This document shows, piece after piece, positions 1 through 8,091 of a DNA stretch of 64,000 nucleotides. A program made the position numbers and the translations under genes. The DNA comes from Cyclobacteriaceae bacterium (GTDB lineage: Bacteria; Bacteroidota; Bacteroidia; Cytophagales; Cyclobacteriaceae), in assembly GCA_026003355.1 (NCBI GenBank), contig BPHC01000003.1:165093-229092 (forward strand), read 5' to 3'. The notes below the pieces were generated by a model that was given only the letters and a program-made list of their open reading frames with translations, was not told where the DNA came from and ran no database searches. How positions within the stretch are numbered: position 1 is the first letter of the stretch; the number at the start of each line of letters is the position of its first letter.

Positions 1-554
1 CTTTTAGCCTGGAGCGCATAAGCAAATCGGGGGCACGGTTCGATATCAACAAAGCACAGTGGTTTAACCAGCAATACCTGCGCAAACTGCCTGACGAGCA
101 ACTGGCCGGGTGGCTGTCGCAACAGCTGGAACGGGAGGGCCATGCCTGCAGCATGGAGAAAAAACTGCGCATTGTTGCCCTGCTGAAAGAGCGCATTACC
201 TTTCCGCACGATTTGTACGGACAGGCAAAAATTTTCTTTGTACCCCCTGCGCAACCCAACGCCGACTGGGTGCGTAAAAAATGGACACCCGCCATTCAGC
301 GTGCGCTGGAAGAATTTGCCGGTAACCTGGCCAAGCAAAATAATTTAACGGCAGAGGTGCTCAGGCAACTGCTTGAACAGGCTGCGGGAGAGCAACAGCT
401 TAAGGCCGGCCAGCTTATGCAGCCCCTTCGGGTGGCTTTAACTGGTGAAACCACAGGACCCGACCTGATGGAAATGGCTGTAATCCTGGGGCGTGACGCA
501 TGCATTCAAAGAATTAAATATACCTTGCAGTATACCCAATCCGTCTTATTCTGA
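1..554 (+). CDS. gltX: glutamyl-tRNA synthetase, C-terminal part
   Basis: The reading frame is open from base 3 to the TGA at 552-554, about 183 residues; the ATG at 153 in the ORF track is internal. The visible part begins with LERISKSGARFDINKAQWFN, the segment that follows the KMSKS domain in class Ic GluRS, and continues through the all-helical anticodon-binding cage. The catalytic HIGH and KMSKS domains lie before the window. The enzyme charges tRNA-Glu in the cytoplasm. A small basic protein follows after 2 bases, so they are probably co-transcribed. Family assignment is by recognition of this C-terminal segment; I am confident. Confidence 0.9.
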   Translation, partial: FSLERISKSGARFDINKAQWFNQQYLRKLPDEQLAGWLSQQLEREGHACSMEKKLRIVALLKERITFPHDLYGQAKIFFVPPAQPNADWVRKKWTPAIQRALEEFAGNLAKQNNLTAEVLRQLLEQAAGEQQLKAGQLMQPLRVALTGETTGPDLMEMAVILGRDACIQRIKYTLQYTQSVLF

Positions 555-556
555 AT

Positions 557-781
557 ATGCCCCGCAAAACCACACCTGCCAAAAAAAAGCCGGCCAAACC
601 CAGGGTTCATAAAGACCTGGAAGGTTTTGAAATTTCTATCGACACCTTTGGTGAGCTGAAATCCAATCTGGATATCGAAAAGATAAATGAATTTCTCAAC
701 CGCAACGTTGACGACAAAAAGCTGGCCGAGCGCAATGACTACGAGGAAATAAAGAAAGGCAGAAAGAGGAAAAAGAAATAA
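557..781 (+). CDS. small basic conserved protein, function unknown
   Basis: A 74-residue protein starting at an ATG 2 bases after the gltX stop. Both ends are lysine- and arginine-rich (KKKPAKP near the start, KKGRKRKKK at the end) and the middle is an acidic, probably helical stretch (LDIEKINEFLNRNVDDKKL). No signal peptide or membrane segment. The charge pattern would suit binding to nucleic acid or ribosomes, but that is inference. I do not recognise a named family. The tight spacing behind gltX and the absence of a competing frame support it as a real gene. Confidence 0.65.
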   Translation: MPRKTTPAKKKPAKPRVHKDLEGFEISIDTFGELKSNLDIEKINEFLNRNVDDKKLAERNDYEEIKKGRKRKKK

Positions 782-868
782 AAGGGCCAAAATAAACCTC
801 AGGCAAAATAAACAAGGTGATTCGTGGCGGCATTTCATGCTGTTTTTTAGCTTTGAATTTTTTGAGCA

Positions 869-2098
869 ATGCAAAACCTGCGTGTTGGTCTGATCCGCGA
901 AGGCAAAGTTCCGCCCGATAAGCGCGTACCGTTTACCCCTTTTCAGGTTGAAGAAATCCATCAGCGTTTTCCGCATGTAAAGGTGGTAGTTCAGGAAAGT
1001 GATGTGCGGTGCTTTGGCGATCGGGAGTACCGGGCCCTGGATGTTGAAGTTACATCCGATATGCGATCGTGTGATATTTTAATGGGAATAAAAGAAGTTC
1101 CTGCCGACTGGCTTATACCCGGCAAAACTTACCTGTTTTTCTCACACACCATAAAAAAACAGCCCCATAACCGTAAGCTGCTACAGGAAATACTGAAACG
1201 CGGAATTACACTGGTTGACTATGAGGCGCTGAAAGATAAACTGGGAAACCGCCTGGTAGCCTTCGGACGTTACGCAGGCCTGGTGGGCGCCTACAACGGC
1301 CTGTGGACTTACGGCAGGCGTTTTGGTTTATTTAATCTTAAAAGAGCTTACGAATGCTTTGATGTTAACGATCTGAAACTTGAGCTGCGCAAAATAAACC
1401 TTCCGCCGGTAAAAATTATTCTTACCGGATCAGGCAGAGTGGCACGTGGCGCCATGGAAACGCTGGACAGCGCCGGCATCAGAAGGGTAAATCCTCAGGA
1501 TTTTCTTCACCGAACCTTTAATGAACCTGTTTATGTTCAACTAAGCAGTGCCGACTATCACCAGCGCAAAACGGGAGGAGCCTTTAACCGGGATGAATTT
1601 CATCATCATCCGGAACGATATGATTCGTCTTTTATCCGCTTTGCCCATGCTGCCGATATGCTCATTGCCGGAGCATATTGGAATCCCGCAGCCCCCGTGT
1701 TGTTTACCCGTAAGGACATGCAGCAACCGGAATTTAAAATAAAAGTAATAGCCGACATTACCTGCGACATAGAGGGTTCCATACCCAGCACCAAACGTGC
1801 CAGTACCATCAGCGATCCTGTTTACGATTATGATGCAGCTACCGATCAGGTAATGCCGCCGCTGAGCCATGAAAAGCATGTTACGGTAATGGCAATCGAC
1901 AACCTGCCCTGCGAGCTTCCGCGCAATGCATCGGAAGAGTTTGGGCGCGACCTGCTTGATAAAATTCTACCTGCCCTGTTTGTGGACGATACAGATGGTG
2001 TTATTGAGCGCGCAACCATAGCCCGCAACGGCATGTTAACGCCTCAGTTTGCGTATCTGCAGGACTATGTTGACGGAAAACAGGCAGCCGGCGGTTAG
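869..2098 (+). CDS. saccharopine dehydrogenase (lysine-forming type, LYS1-like)
   Basis: A 409-residue protein of the alanine dehydrogenase/transhydrogenase-like fold. It starts LRVGLIREGKVPPDKRVPFT. Lys75 (in MGIKEVP) and His93 (in FFSHTIK) fall where yeast Lys1 has its catalytic Lys77 and His96, and ILTGSGRVARG at 184-194 is the NAD-binding glycine loop. The family oxidises saccharopine to lysine and 2-oxoglutarate. In Bacteroidota, where lysine is made by the diaminopimelate route (dapF is in this window), the role may be lysine breakdown or a related imino-acid reaction. Its stop overlaps by 3 bases the stop of the convergent glycosyltransferase gene. Confidence 0.8.
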   Translation: MQNLRVGLIREGKVPPDKRVPFTPFQVEEIHQRFPHVKVVVQESDVRCFGDREYRALDVEVTSDMRSCDILMGIKEVPADWLIPGKTYLFFSHTIKKQPHNRKLLQEILKRGITLVDYEALKDKLGNRLVAFGRYAGLVGAYNGLWTYGRRFGLFNLKRAYECFDVNDLKLELRKINLPPVKIILTGSGRVARGAMETLDSAGIRRVNPQDFLHRTFNEPVYVQLSSADYHQRKTGGAFNRDEFHHHPERYDSSFIRFAHAADMLIAGAYWNPAAPVLFTRKDMQQPEFKIKVIADITCDIEGSIPSTKRASTISDPVYDYDAATDQVMPPLSHEKHVTVMAIDNLPCELPRNASEEFGRDLLDKILPALFVDDTDGVIERATIARNGMLTPQFAYLQDYVDGKQAAGG

Positions 2099-3159
2099 CT
2101 GGTTTCCTTTTTTAACCGCTGTATAACGCGTTCCGCTACGGTTTCGGTTGTAATGCGGGTAAGGCATGCATAGTCGCCGCGGTGGCAGGTTTCTTTGCCG
2201 TATACCGAACAGGGGCGGCACGGCAGTTCTTTGCGCGAAATTTGCACCACACCGTCAGCCTCCTGGCCCAGCGGGGCAAAGCCGGCATCGGGGTGTGTGC
2301 CTCCCCACACCGAAACCACCGGTGTGCCGGCAAGTGCAGCCAGGTGCATGTTGGCCGAGTCGGTGCAGATCATCACATCCAGCATTTTTACAAGGGCAAT
2401 TTCCTGGGGCAGATGCAGGCGGCCGGCAACCACTACAACCTGTTCGGGAAATAATGTTTTTAAATCATTGAAGTAATTTATTTCATCTTCACCTCCTCCA
2501 AACAAAAAGAATTTTGCCTGGGTAGTCTGATGCAGCTGTTTGATTAAAGAAGGGTAGTTGGCCAGCGGCCATATTTTGGTTTTGTGCAGGGCAAAAGGGG
2601 CAACACCAATCCAGGGCTGTTGTTTGTACAGTTGCTGTTTTTCTAACCATGCCTGCAGCCTTTGTTTGGCGGTTTCGGTTGGCAGCAGCCAGGGCCCGGG
2701 CAGCAGATTAAACTTAAACCCGGCTTCTTCAAGGGCGGCCCGGTATCGTTCGGTGGTGTGCTGCAGGGGCTGTACTTTTTTGTTTGTTTTGCGTATCAGG
2801 CTGCGTTTTTCAGCTCTTCCTTTTTTGAATACTACCACCTTTTTGCCAAACAGCGCAAACATACTGCGCAATATTACAGTGCGTATATGGTCGTGCAGGT
2901 CAATCACCAGGTCGTAATCGTCTTTTACCAGCATGGTGAAGAACAATTTCCTCAAACCAAAAAAGCCGGTAAAGTGGTAATCAACATCGGCCTCAAAAAC
3001 CCTTACACGCTCAATATCCTGAAAAAACGAAGCAAACCGCGGCCGTGTGGCAACGGTAACCTCAACATGCGGGCAGGCTGCGGTGAGCGAACGCACCACC
3101 GGCACAAGCATCAGTACATCGCCCATGGCCGAGAAGCGCAGCAGCAGAATTTTTTTCAT
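2095..3159 (-). CDS. glycosyltransferase family 9 (heptosyltransferase-like)
   Basis: A 354-residue GT9 protein. The N-terminal MKKILLLRFSAMGDVLMLVPV is the usual acceptor-domain start, and TDSANMHLAALAGTPVVSVW near residue 275 is the nucleotide-sugar binding segment of the second Rossmann domain. Family members transfer heptose or related sugars to lipopolysaccharide at the cytoplasmic face of the inner membrane. The ATG overlaps the stop of the upstream DUF4254 gene (ATGA), so the two are translationally coupled and probably act together in surface glycan assembly; the acceptor cannot be read from sequence. Confidence 0.85.
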   Translation of the reverse strand: MKKILLLRFSAMGDVLMLVPVVRSLTAACPHVEVTVATRPRFASFFQDIERVRVFEADVDYHFTGFFGLRKLFFTMLVKDDYDLVIDLHDHIRTVILRSMFALFGKKVVVFKKGRAEKRSLIRKTNKKVQPLQHTTERYRAALEEAGFKFNLLPGPWLLPTETAKQRLQAWLEKQQLYKQQPWIGVAPFALHKTKIWPLANYPSLIKQLHQTTQAKFFLFGGGEDEINYFNDLKTLFPEQVVVVAGRLHLPQEIALVKMLDVMICTDSANMHLAALAGTPVVSVWGGTHPDAGFAPLGQEADGVVQISRKELPCRPCSVYGKETCHRGDYACLTRITTETVAERVIQRLKKETS

Positions 3160-3764
3160 TTCTTTTGCCCGTACAGCACGGGGTTAAGCGAGGCATCGTT
3201 GTACATTTTCATCTGGCGATATACCTTCATTCTGCGCTCACCGTTCGAAATGTCTTCAATAAGCTGGTTATAGGCAAGCTCCATGTCGTTCTTTTGTTCC
3301 AGCAATATGTCAAGCCTGGACCTGCAGCGGGCCAGGTGTTCGGGTGTGGCATCGGTGCGCCGGGTTTGTTCTTCCATGTGATAAATCTTCAGCATAAGAA
3401 TGCTCATGCGGTCCAGCAGCCAGGCCGGCGTTTCGGAATTGATGCGTGCATGCGGCTTGTACTGTACCTTGCTGAATTGCTCCATGAAATAATCGTCCAG
3501 CAATTCTACCGTGTCGGTGCGTTCCTGATTTGATCTGTCAATTCGTCTTTTAATCTTCAGTGCTTCAACGGGGTCAATATCAGGCAGGCGGATAATATCC
3601 TCCAGGTGCCATTGCACCGTGTCGATCCAGTTTTTTTTATACAACAAATGTTCAAACGAGCCATCAGCATACGGATTTTTAATGGGCGTGTCCACATGGT
3701 CGTGCACGTGGTAGTCGGCAATACTTTGCTGAAAGATAGCGTAACACTGTGAGGCCGAAAGCAT
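3156..3764 (-). CDS. DUF4254 protein
   Basis: I place the start at the ATG giving MLSASQCYAIFQQSIADYHV, which yields 202 residues, the usual DUF4254 length. The ORF track extends 166 codons further upstream, but that extension runs antisense through the divergent gene at 3807 and has non-protein-like composition. The protein is soluble and mainly helical, with charged segments such as RIDRSNQERTDTVELLDDYF. Function is unknown; in Bacteroidota it commonly sits beside a GT9 glycosyltransferase, as here with a 4-base overlap, which points to lipopolysaccharide or glycan assembly by association only. Confidence 0.8.
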   Translation of the reverse strand: MLSASQCYAIFQQSIADYHVHDHVDTPIKNPYADGSFEHLLYKKNWIDTVQWHLEDIIRLPDIDPVEALKIKRRIDRSNQERTDTVELLDDYFMEQFSKVQYKPHARINSETPAWLLDRMSILMLKIYHMEEQTRRTDATPEHLARCRSRLDILLEQKNDMELAYNQLIEDISNGERRMKVYRQMKMYNDASLNPVLYGQKK

Positions 3765-3782
3765 GGTGCATCTTTGAGCCGG

Positions 3783-3798
3783 CAATTTACGTAAATTG
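3783..3798. promoter_or_regulatory. 16-bp perfect palindrome between divergent genes
   Basis: The sequence CAATTTAC followed by its exact reverse complement lies in the 42-base gap between the DUF4254 gene and the TPK-like gene. Each half contains TAAATTG, one base short of the TAnnTTTG element of Bacteroidota promoters, so the same palindrome could act as a mirrored promoter core or as an operator serving both genes. Confidence 0.4.
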
Positions 3799-3806
3799 TT
3801 CCGCTT

Positions 3807-4394
3807 ATGTCGTCTCATCATATTGTGCGCGAAAACCAGGAGCCGGCCCTGCTGCTTGCCGGCACCCGGGGAGTGCCTATGGCGGTGATCGGTGAATTGC
3901 TGGAATGGAGCCCGCAGATATGGGTGTACGAAACCGCGCTGAAAGAAGTGTTGCAGTGGGACATAAAAATTGATGTGGTCATAACAACCGAGGCTTCGCG
4001 CAACCAGTGGATTACCACCCTGCAGCATCAGGCTCCTGTAAAAATAATTACCCACAGCCCTGACGAGCCTCCCTGGCCAACTGTGTTTTTTATGCTGCGC
4101 AGCCTGAATCAAAGCGATATTAACCTGGTGGGGGTAAGTCCGGTGCAAGCCGGTTTTATTCCGGAAGGGATAAACGTAAGTTGTATTTATGACGGAATGC
4201 GATGGGTTTATGTGCGTTCGGGTGTTTACGAAAAATGGATGCCAGCCGGAAAACGTCTGCAATATGTGGGTGAACAGGTAGTGGCAAGCGGAGTTGCACC
4301 ATCGGGACTTACCCTGCAGGACGGGCCTGTTCGGCTGTCGTCACCCGGTCCTTTCTGGGCAGGAGAGGCCCTGCCTGCTTATTCCGGGATATAA
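3807..4394 (+). CDS. thiamine pyrophosphokinase-like protein, probably inactive
   Basis: A 195-residue protein whose first 17 residues (MSSHHIVRENQEPALLL) match the start I know from Cytophagales thiamine pyrophosphokinases, with further family marks at GELLEWSP, IKIDVV and YEKWMPAGKRL. The catalytic landmarks are gone: where the family has an LLGDFD segment after IKVDV this protein reads VITTEAS, and where it has an acidic DQEKTD segment it reads DEPPWPT. It is also shorter at the C-terminus. It therefore looks like a paralogue that lost kinase activity and may bind thiamine or regulate. The last 86 bases overlap the convergent prmC. The alignment is from memory. Confidence 0.6.
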   Translation: MSSHHIVRENQEPALLLAGTRGVPMAVIGELLEWSPQIWVYETALKEVLQWDIKIDVVITTEASRNQWITTLQHQAPVKIITHSPDEPPWPTVFFMLRSLNQSDINLVGVSPVQAGFIPEGINVSCIYDGMRWVYVRSGVYEKWMPAGKRLQYVGEQVVASGVAPSGLTLQDGPVRLSSPGPFWAGEALPAYSGI

Positions 4395-5217
4395 CCACAC
4401 GGTCTTTGCCTGACAGGTCGCGTACGATGTAGACTGGTTCGTAACCTTCGGCTTTAAACACACTTGCCGTTTCCTTTCCGCGAAGTTCATGTATTTCGGC
4501 AACAATCCAGCCGTTATGCTTTAACAGATGTTTCCCCTTTTTTGCAAGTGCGCGGTAAAAAACAAGCGGATCGCTATCAGGAACAAATAATGCCAAATGC
4601 GGTTCAAAATCCTTTACGTTGGGCTTTATGCTGCTGATTTCGTGATGTGCAATGTAGGGTGGATTGCTGATAATGAGGTCCAGATTATGGATATCAGGTT
4701 CTTCATTCAGAAAGTCGCAAGGCACAAAAACAATATCGGCTTGGTGTGCTTTGGCATTATGCCGGGCTACCGCCAGTGCATCGTGGCTGATATCCATTGC
4801 CAGTACTTGGCTGTAAGGCATTTCAAGTTTCAGGGTAATGCCTATGCAGCCGCTGCCGGTGCCCACATCAAGCACGGTAAGGGGGTTGTGTGCCGGAAAA
4901 AGACTTTTGGCAACGTCAATCAGCTCTTCGGTTTCCGGCCGGGGAATAAGCACGGCAGGTGTAACCCTGAATTTCCGGCCGTAATACCAGGCAGTTTCGG
5001 TAATGTATTGTACAGGTTCTCCGCGGTTAAGTCGTTCAACAGCTTCCCGGAGCCATGCAATCGAATCGCCACTTATCTCTTTACCGGCCAGCAGGGCTGC
5101 GCGCGGCAGTTGGGTGGTGTGTTCAAGCAGTGCAAAAGCCATTTCGCGAATCTCATCCGGATTTTCAGGCAGGGAAATTTTGCCAATGGTTTGCTGAATG
5201 AGCTTTTGCGAGTTCAC
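4309..5217 (-). CDS. prmC: peptide chain release factor N5-glutamine methyltransferase
   Basis: A 302-residue class I methyltransferase. DVGTGSGCIGI at 117-127 is the S-adenosylmethionine loop and NPPY at 185-188 is the catalytic motif that holds the glutamine amide of the GGQ motif in RF1 and RF2. The small N-terminal helical domain that grips the release factor is present. The start is GTG. About 20 residues follow DLSGKDRVVISR, where most PrmC proteins stop; this tail lies in the overlap with the convergent TPK-like gene. The promoter region is shared with the divergent ribD. Confidence 0.92.
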   Translation of the reverse strand: MNSQKLIQQTIGKISLPENPDEIREMAFALLEHTTQLPRAALLAGKEISGDSIAWLREAVERLNRGEPVQYITETAWYYGRKFRVTPAVLIPRPETEELIDVAKSLFPAHNPLTVLDVGTGSGCIGITLKLEMPYSQVLAMDISHDALAVARHNAKAHQADIVFVPCDFLNEEPDIHNLDLIISNPPYIAHHEISSIKPNVKDFEPHLALFVPDSDPLVFYRALAKKGKHLLKHNGWIVAEIHELRGKETASVFKAEGYEPVYIVRDLSGKDRVVISRNKQAGPLLPRKDRVTTAEQARPAG

Positions 5218-5234
5218 GGTTTTGCCAATCTTTG

Positions 5235-5242
5235 CAAAAGTA
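5235..5242 (-). promoter_or_regulatory. promoter -7 element for prmC
   Basis: On the minus strand this reads TACTTTTG, a full match to the Bacteroidota TAnnTTTG element, 17 bases before the prmC GTG. On the plus strand AATCTTTG at 5227-5234 is a near match 11 bases before the ribD ATG, so the two promoter cores are back to back within about 16 bases. Confidence 0.5.
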
Positions 5243-5245
5243 CAA

Positions 5246-6286
5246 ATGTGGCCCGATCATATACGCGATGAGCACTTTATGCGCAGGGCTATGGAGCTGG
5301 CCCTGTTAGGCAAAGGTTCCGTTAGTCCCAATCCGATGGTAGGCTGTGTGGTGGTATTTAACGACCGTATTATCGGGGAAGGATGGCACCGGCAATACGG
5401 GCAGGCCCATGCCGAAGTAAATGCCATAAATGAGGTGGCCGATAAATCACTTTTGCCGGAAAGCACGGTTTACGTAAACCTGGAGCCTTGCTCGCATTTC
5501 GGCAAAACACCACCCTGTGCCGACCTGCTCATTCAGCACCGGGTTAAGCGCGTGGTAATTAGCAATGCCGATCCCAATCCTGTGGTAAACGGAGGCGGCA
5601 TACGCAGGCTGCGCGAAGCGGGTATTGAGGTTACAACCGGTGTTTTAGAAAAAACCGGACATGAACTTAACAGGAGGTTTTTTACCTATATACAAAGCAG
5701 GCGACCCTATATTATGTTAAAATGGGCACAAACAGCCGATGGCTTTATAGCCAAAGAAAATTTCGATTCGAAATGGATAAGCAATGGCCTTTCGCGAAGC
5801 ATGGTGCATAAGTGGCGTGCCGAAGAAGATGCCGTGCTGGTGGGCACACGCACCGTATTTCACGACAACCCGCAGCTTAATGTGCGGGAGTGGACTGGCC
5901 GTAACCCGGTGCGCATTGTAATCGACCGGTTTTTAAAACTAAGTGAAAAACTGCAGGTGTTCGATGGCAGCCAGCCAACGCTGGTTTACAACCTCATCCG
6001 CCATGAGTGCCGCCACAACCTTGAGCTTATACGTGTGGATGAAGAAAACTTTCTGCTTAACATATTAACCCACCTGTTTAAAAAAAACATACAATCAGTT
6101 ATGGTAGAAGGTGGCTCGGTTACGATTCAGGCCTTTGTAGACGCCGGATTGTGGGATGAGGCACGCCTGTTCATTGCACCGCGCAGATTTGGTAAGGGAA
6201 TACGCAGCCCGCAATTTCAGGGCACGCTTGCCTCGATTACTGATGTTGCCGGTGATGCGCTTCAGATATATTACCCGGTTAAATAA
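5246..6286 (+). CDS. ribD: bifunctional riboflavin deaminase/reductase
   Basis: From the ATG at 5246 the protein has 346 residues; the ORF track start at 5198 would add 16 residues antisense to prmC and lie before the likely promoter. The N-terminal deaminase domain has the zinc site HAE at 55-57 and PCSHFGKTPPC at 81-91. The C-terminal reductase domain begins near residue 150 (MLKWAQTADGFIA) and contains EGGSVTIQAF. It carries out the second and third steps of riboflavin synthesis from GTP in the cytoplasm. The other rib genes are not in the window. Confidence 0.93.
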   Translation: MWPDHIRDEHFMRRAMELALLGKGSVSPNPMVGCVVVFNDRIIGEGWHRQYGQAHAEVNAINEVADKSLLPESTVYVNLEPCSHFGKTPPCADLLIQHRVKRVVISNADPNPVVNGGGIRRLREAGIEVTTGVLEKTGHELNRRFFTYIQSRRPYIMLKWAQTADGFIAKENFDSKWISNGLSRSMVHKWRAEEDAVLVGTRTVFHDNPQLNVREWTGRNPVRIVIDRFLKLSEKLQVFDGSQPTLVYNLIRHECRHNLELIRVDEENFLLNILTHLFKKNIQSVMVEGGSVTIQAFVDAGLWDEARLFIAPRRFGKGIRSPQFQGTLASITDVAGDALQIYYPVK

Positions 6287-6310
6287 GTTTTTAGCAAACC
6301 ACAAATATCA

Positions 6311-6793
6311 ATGGCCGAAGAAATCAATATAAAAAGCTCGCTGAGCAAATCCGAAAAATATGCCGAATTATACCCGCAACTACAGGCTTTGCTGGCCGAT
6401 GAAGCCGATCTTACAGCAAATCTGGCTAATGCAACTGCTGCGCTCCGGCAGACTTTTGGTTTTTTCTGGGTGGGCTTTTACCTGGTGAAGGGCGAAGAAC
6501 TGGTACTGGGCCCTTTTCAGGGCACGGTGGCCTGCTCCCGCATAGGCTTTGGCAAGGGCGTGTGCGGTACAGCCTGGAAGGAAAAACGCACCCTGATTGT
6601 GCCTGACGTGGATGCTTTTCCGGGACATATTGCCTGCAACGCATTGTCCCGGTCTGAAATTGTGGTGCCAGGCTTTAAACAGGGCCAGGTTGCCCTGGTG
6701 CTGGACGTGGACAGCGATCGCCTGAATGATTTCGATGACACCGATGCTGCCGGACTGGAAAAAATAATGCGATTGCTGGAGCAGAAAATTTAG
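6311..6793 (+). CDS. msrC: free methionine-(R)-sulfoxide reductase (GAF domain)
   Basis: A 160-residue single GAF-domain protein. The three catalytic cysteines are Cys75 (VACSRI), Cys85 (FGKGVCGTAW) and Cys109 (FPGHIACNA); their spacing of 10 and 24 residues equals that of E. coli Cys84, Cys94 and Cys118. SEIVVP follows as in the family. It reduces free methionine-R-sulfoxide in the cytoplasm, using thioredoxin. It starts 24 bases after ribD on the same strand and may share its transcript. Confidence 0.9.
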   Translation: MAEEINIKSSLSKSEKYAELYPQLQALLADEADLTANLANATAALRQTFGFFWVGFYLVKGEELVLGPFQGTVACSRIGFGKGVCGTAWKEKRTLIVPDVDAFPGHIACNALSRSEIVVPGFKQGQVALVLDVDSDRLNDFDDTDAAGLEKIMRLLEQKI

Positions 6794-6894
6794 GAATTTA
6801 TCATTAGGCGCCCGGCAACTGCGCAGTGCACTTGTATAAAAAATTACCTGCACATCAGCTGCTTTTTGTACCTTCGGTAAAAATCAGACAGGCC

Positions 6895-8040
6895 ATGACG
6901 AACCATGTTTCCAGAAGGCGATGGCTTAAATCGGCCGCTGCCCTTGGGGCGGGATTGCCACTAAGCATTGCCATTGCCGAAGAGCTGATGGCAGCCCCGG
7001 TAAGCCGGGCCGAAAAGCACCACGGTATTGACCGGCCCGGTAAACTGGTGCGCCTCGGATCGAACGAAAACCCCTACGGACCTTCGGCACGCGCACGCGA
7101 AGCCATACGCGAAGCCATGACGGAGTACAACCGCTATTCGTTTGCCGAAGCCCAGGAATTCAAAAAAATACTGGCCAGTAAAGAAGGCGTTTCGCCCGAT
7201 TGTATTCTGCTGGGACATGGCTCAAACGAGTTGTTGGCGCTTGCCGGCATGAGTCTGGGCCTGGAAGGGGGTGCCGTGCTTTCGGCATTTCCAACCTTTC
7301 GCACATTAATGGATTATGCCGTAAAGTTTAATGCGCGCTGGGATAAAGTTGACCTGGACGAAACGCTTACTCATGATTTGGAGCGCATGGCGGCAGCGGT
7401 AAAAGCCGATACGCGCATCATATTCGTGGTAAACCCCAACAACCCTACGGGCACGGTGGTGGAGCCGTCAAAGCTCAAAGCTTTTTGCGAAGAAATGTCG
7501 CGCAAAGCCATTGTATATTCCGATGAAGCCTACCTGGAATTTCTGGAGCCGGCACAGCAGCAAAGCATGGTAGAGCTGGTGCGCAGCAATCATAGCGTAA
7601 TTGTTTCAAGAACTTTCTCTAAAATACATGGCCTTGCGGGCCTGCGCATCGGGTATATAGTGGCCAGGCCCGACATCATACAGCGCATAGCTCGGTATCA
7701 GGCCGGCCCCATTATAAACCAGGCCGCTCTGGCAGCAGCACGTGCCAGCCTGGACGATGTGGAATTTATGGAATATACACGCAGAAAAAATGCCGAAGCC
7801 CGCGGATACTTTTGTAAATACCTGGAGAGCAAAAAGTGGTTTTACGGAAAGTCGCATGCCAACGTAGTGCTGTTTCCGGCCCCTAAAGACGGAAAAACCA
7901 TACTGGAAGAAACCGAAAAACGCGGCTTTCAGATTCGGATATGGGATTATAAGGACCGGGAATGGTGCCGGGTGAGCATAGGCACCCTTGAGGAGATGAA
8001 GGCCTTTGCTCGGGCTTTTGATGAGGTTGTAAATCAATAA
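6895..8040 (+). CDS. Tat-exported histidinol-phosphate aminotransferase-like enzyme
   Basis: A fold-type I PLP aminotransferase of the HisC family, 381 residues from the ATG at 6895 (the GTG at 6826 in the track would add 23 residues before the signal peptide). VSRRRWLKSAAALGAGLPLS at 5-24 is a twin-arginine signal, ending near Ala34. Active-site marks are SNENPYGP, NPNNPTG near 179-185, SDEAY near 209 and the PLP lysine Lys243 in SRTFSKIHGLAGLRIGY. The predicted periplasmic location is unlike true HisC, so the substrate is probably different. Tat export would allow PLP loading before transport. No partner genes are adjacent. Confidence 0.82.
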   Translation: MTNHVSRRRWLKSAAALGAGLPLSIAIAEELMAAPVSRAEKHHGIDRPGKLVRLGSNENPYGPSARAREAIREAMTEYNRYSFAEAQEFKKILASKEGVSPDCILLGHGSNELLALAGMSLGLEGGAVLSAFPTFRTLMDYAVKFNARWDKVDLDETLTHDLERMAAAVKADTRIIFVVNPNNPTGTVVEPSKLKAFCEEMSRKAIVYSDEAYLEFLEPAQQQSMVELVRSNHSVIVSRTFSKIHGLAGLRIGYIVARPDIIQRIARYQAGPIINQAALAAARASLDDVEFMEYTRRKNAEARGYFCKYLESKKWFYGKSHANVVLFPAPKDGKTILEETEKRGFQIRIWDYKDREWCRVSIGTLEEMKAFARAFDEVVNQ

Positions 8041-8070
8041 ATTAGCTTATAGAAAGCAGGCTTTAAATAA

Positions 8071-8090
8071 AATCAACTTATAAGTTGATT
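8071..8090. promoter_or_regulatory. perfect 20-bp palindrome, probable operator of the toxin-antitoxin cassette
   Basis: The half AATCAACTTA is followed immediately by its exact reverse complement, ending 1 base before the ATG of the toxin-like gene. This is the usual position and size for the operator bound by a HigA-type antitoxin dimer, and the site covers the translation start region. A palindrome this long without mismatch is not expected by chance in a gap of about 50 bases. Confidence 0.65.
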
Positions 8091-8091
8091 A

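Noticed and set aside
3765-4262. 166-codon N-terminal extension of the DUF4254 ORF
   Set aside because: Antisense to the TPK-like gene, with low-quality composition; the family length fits the start at 3764.
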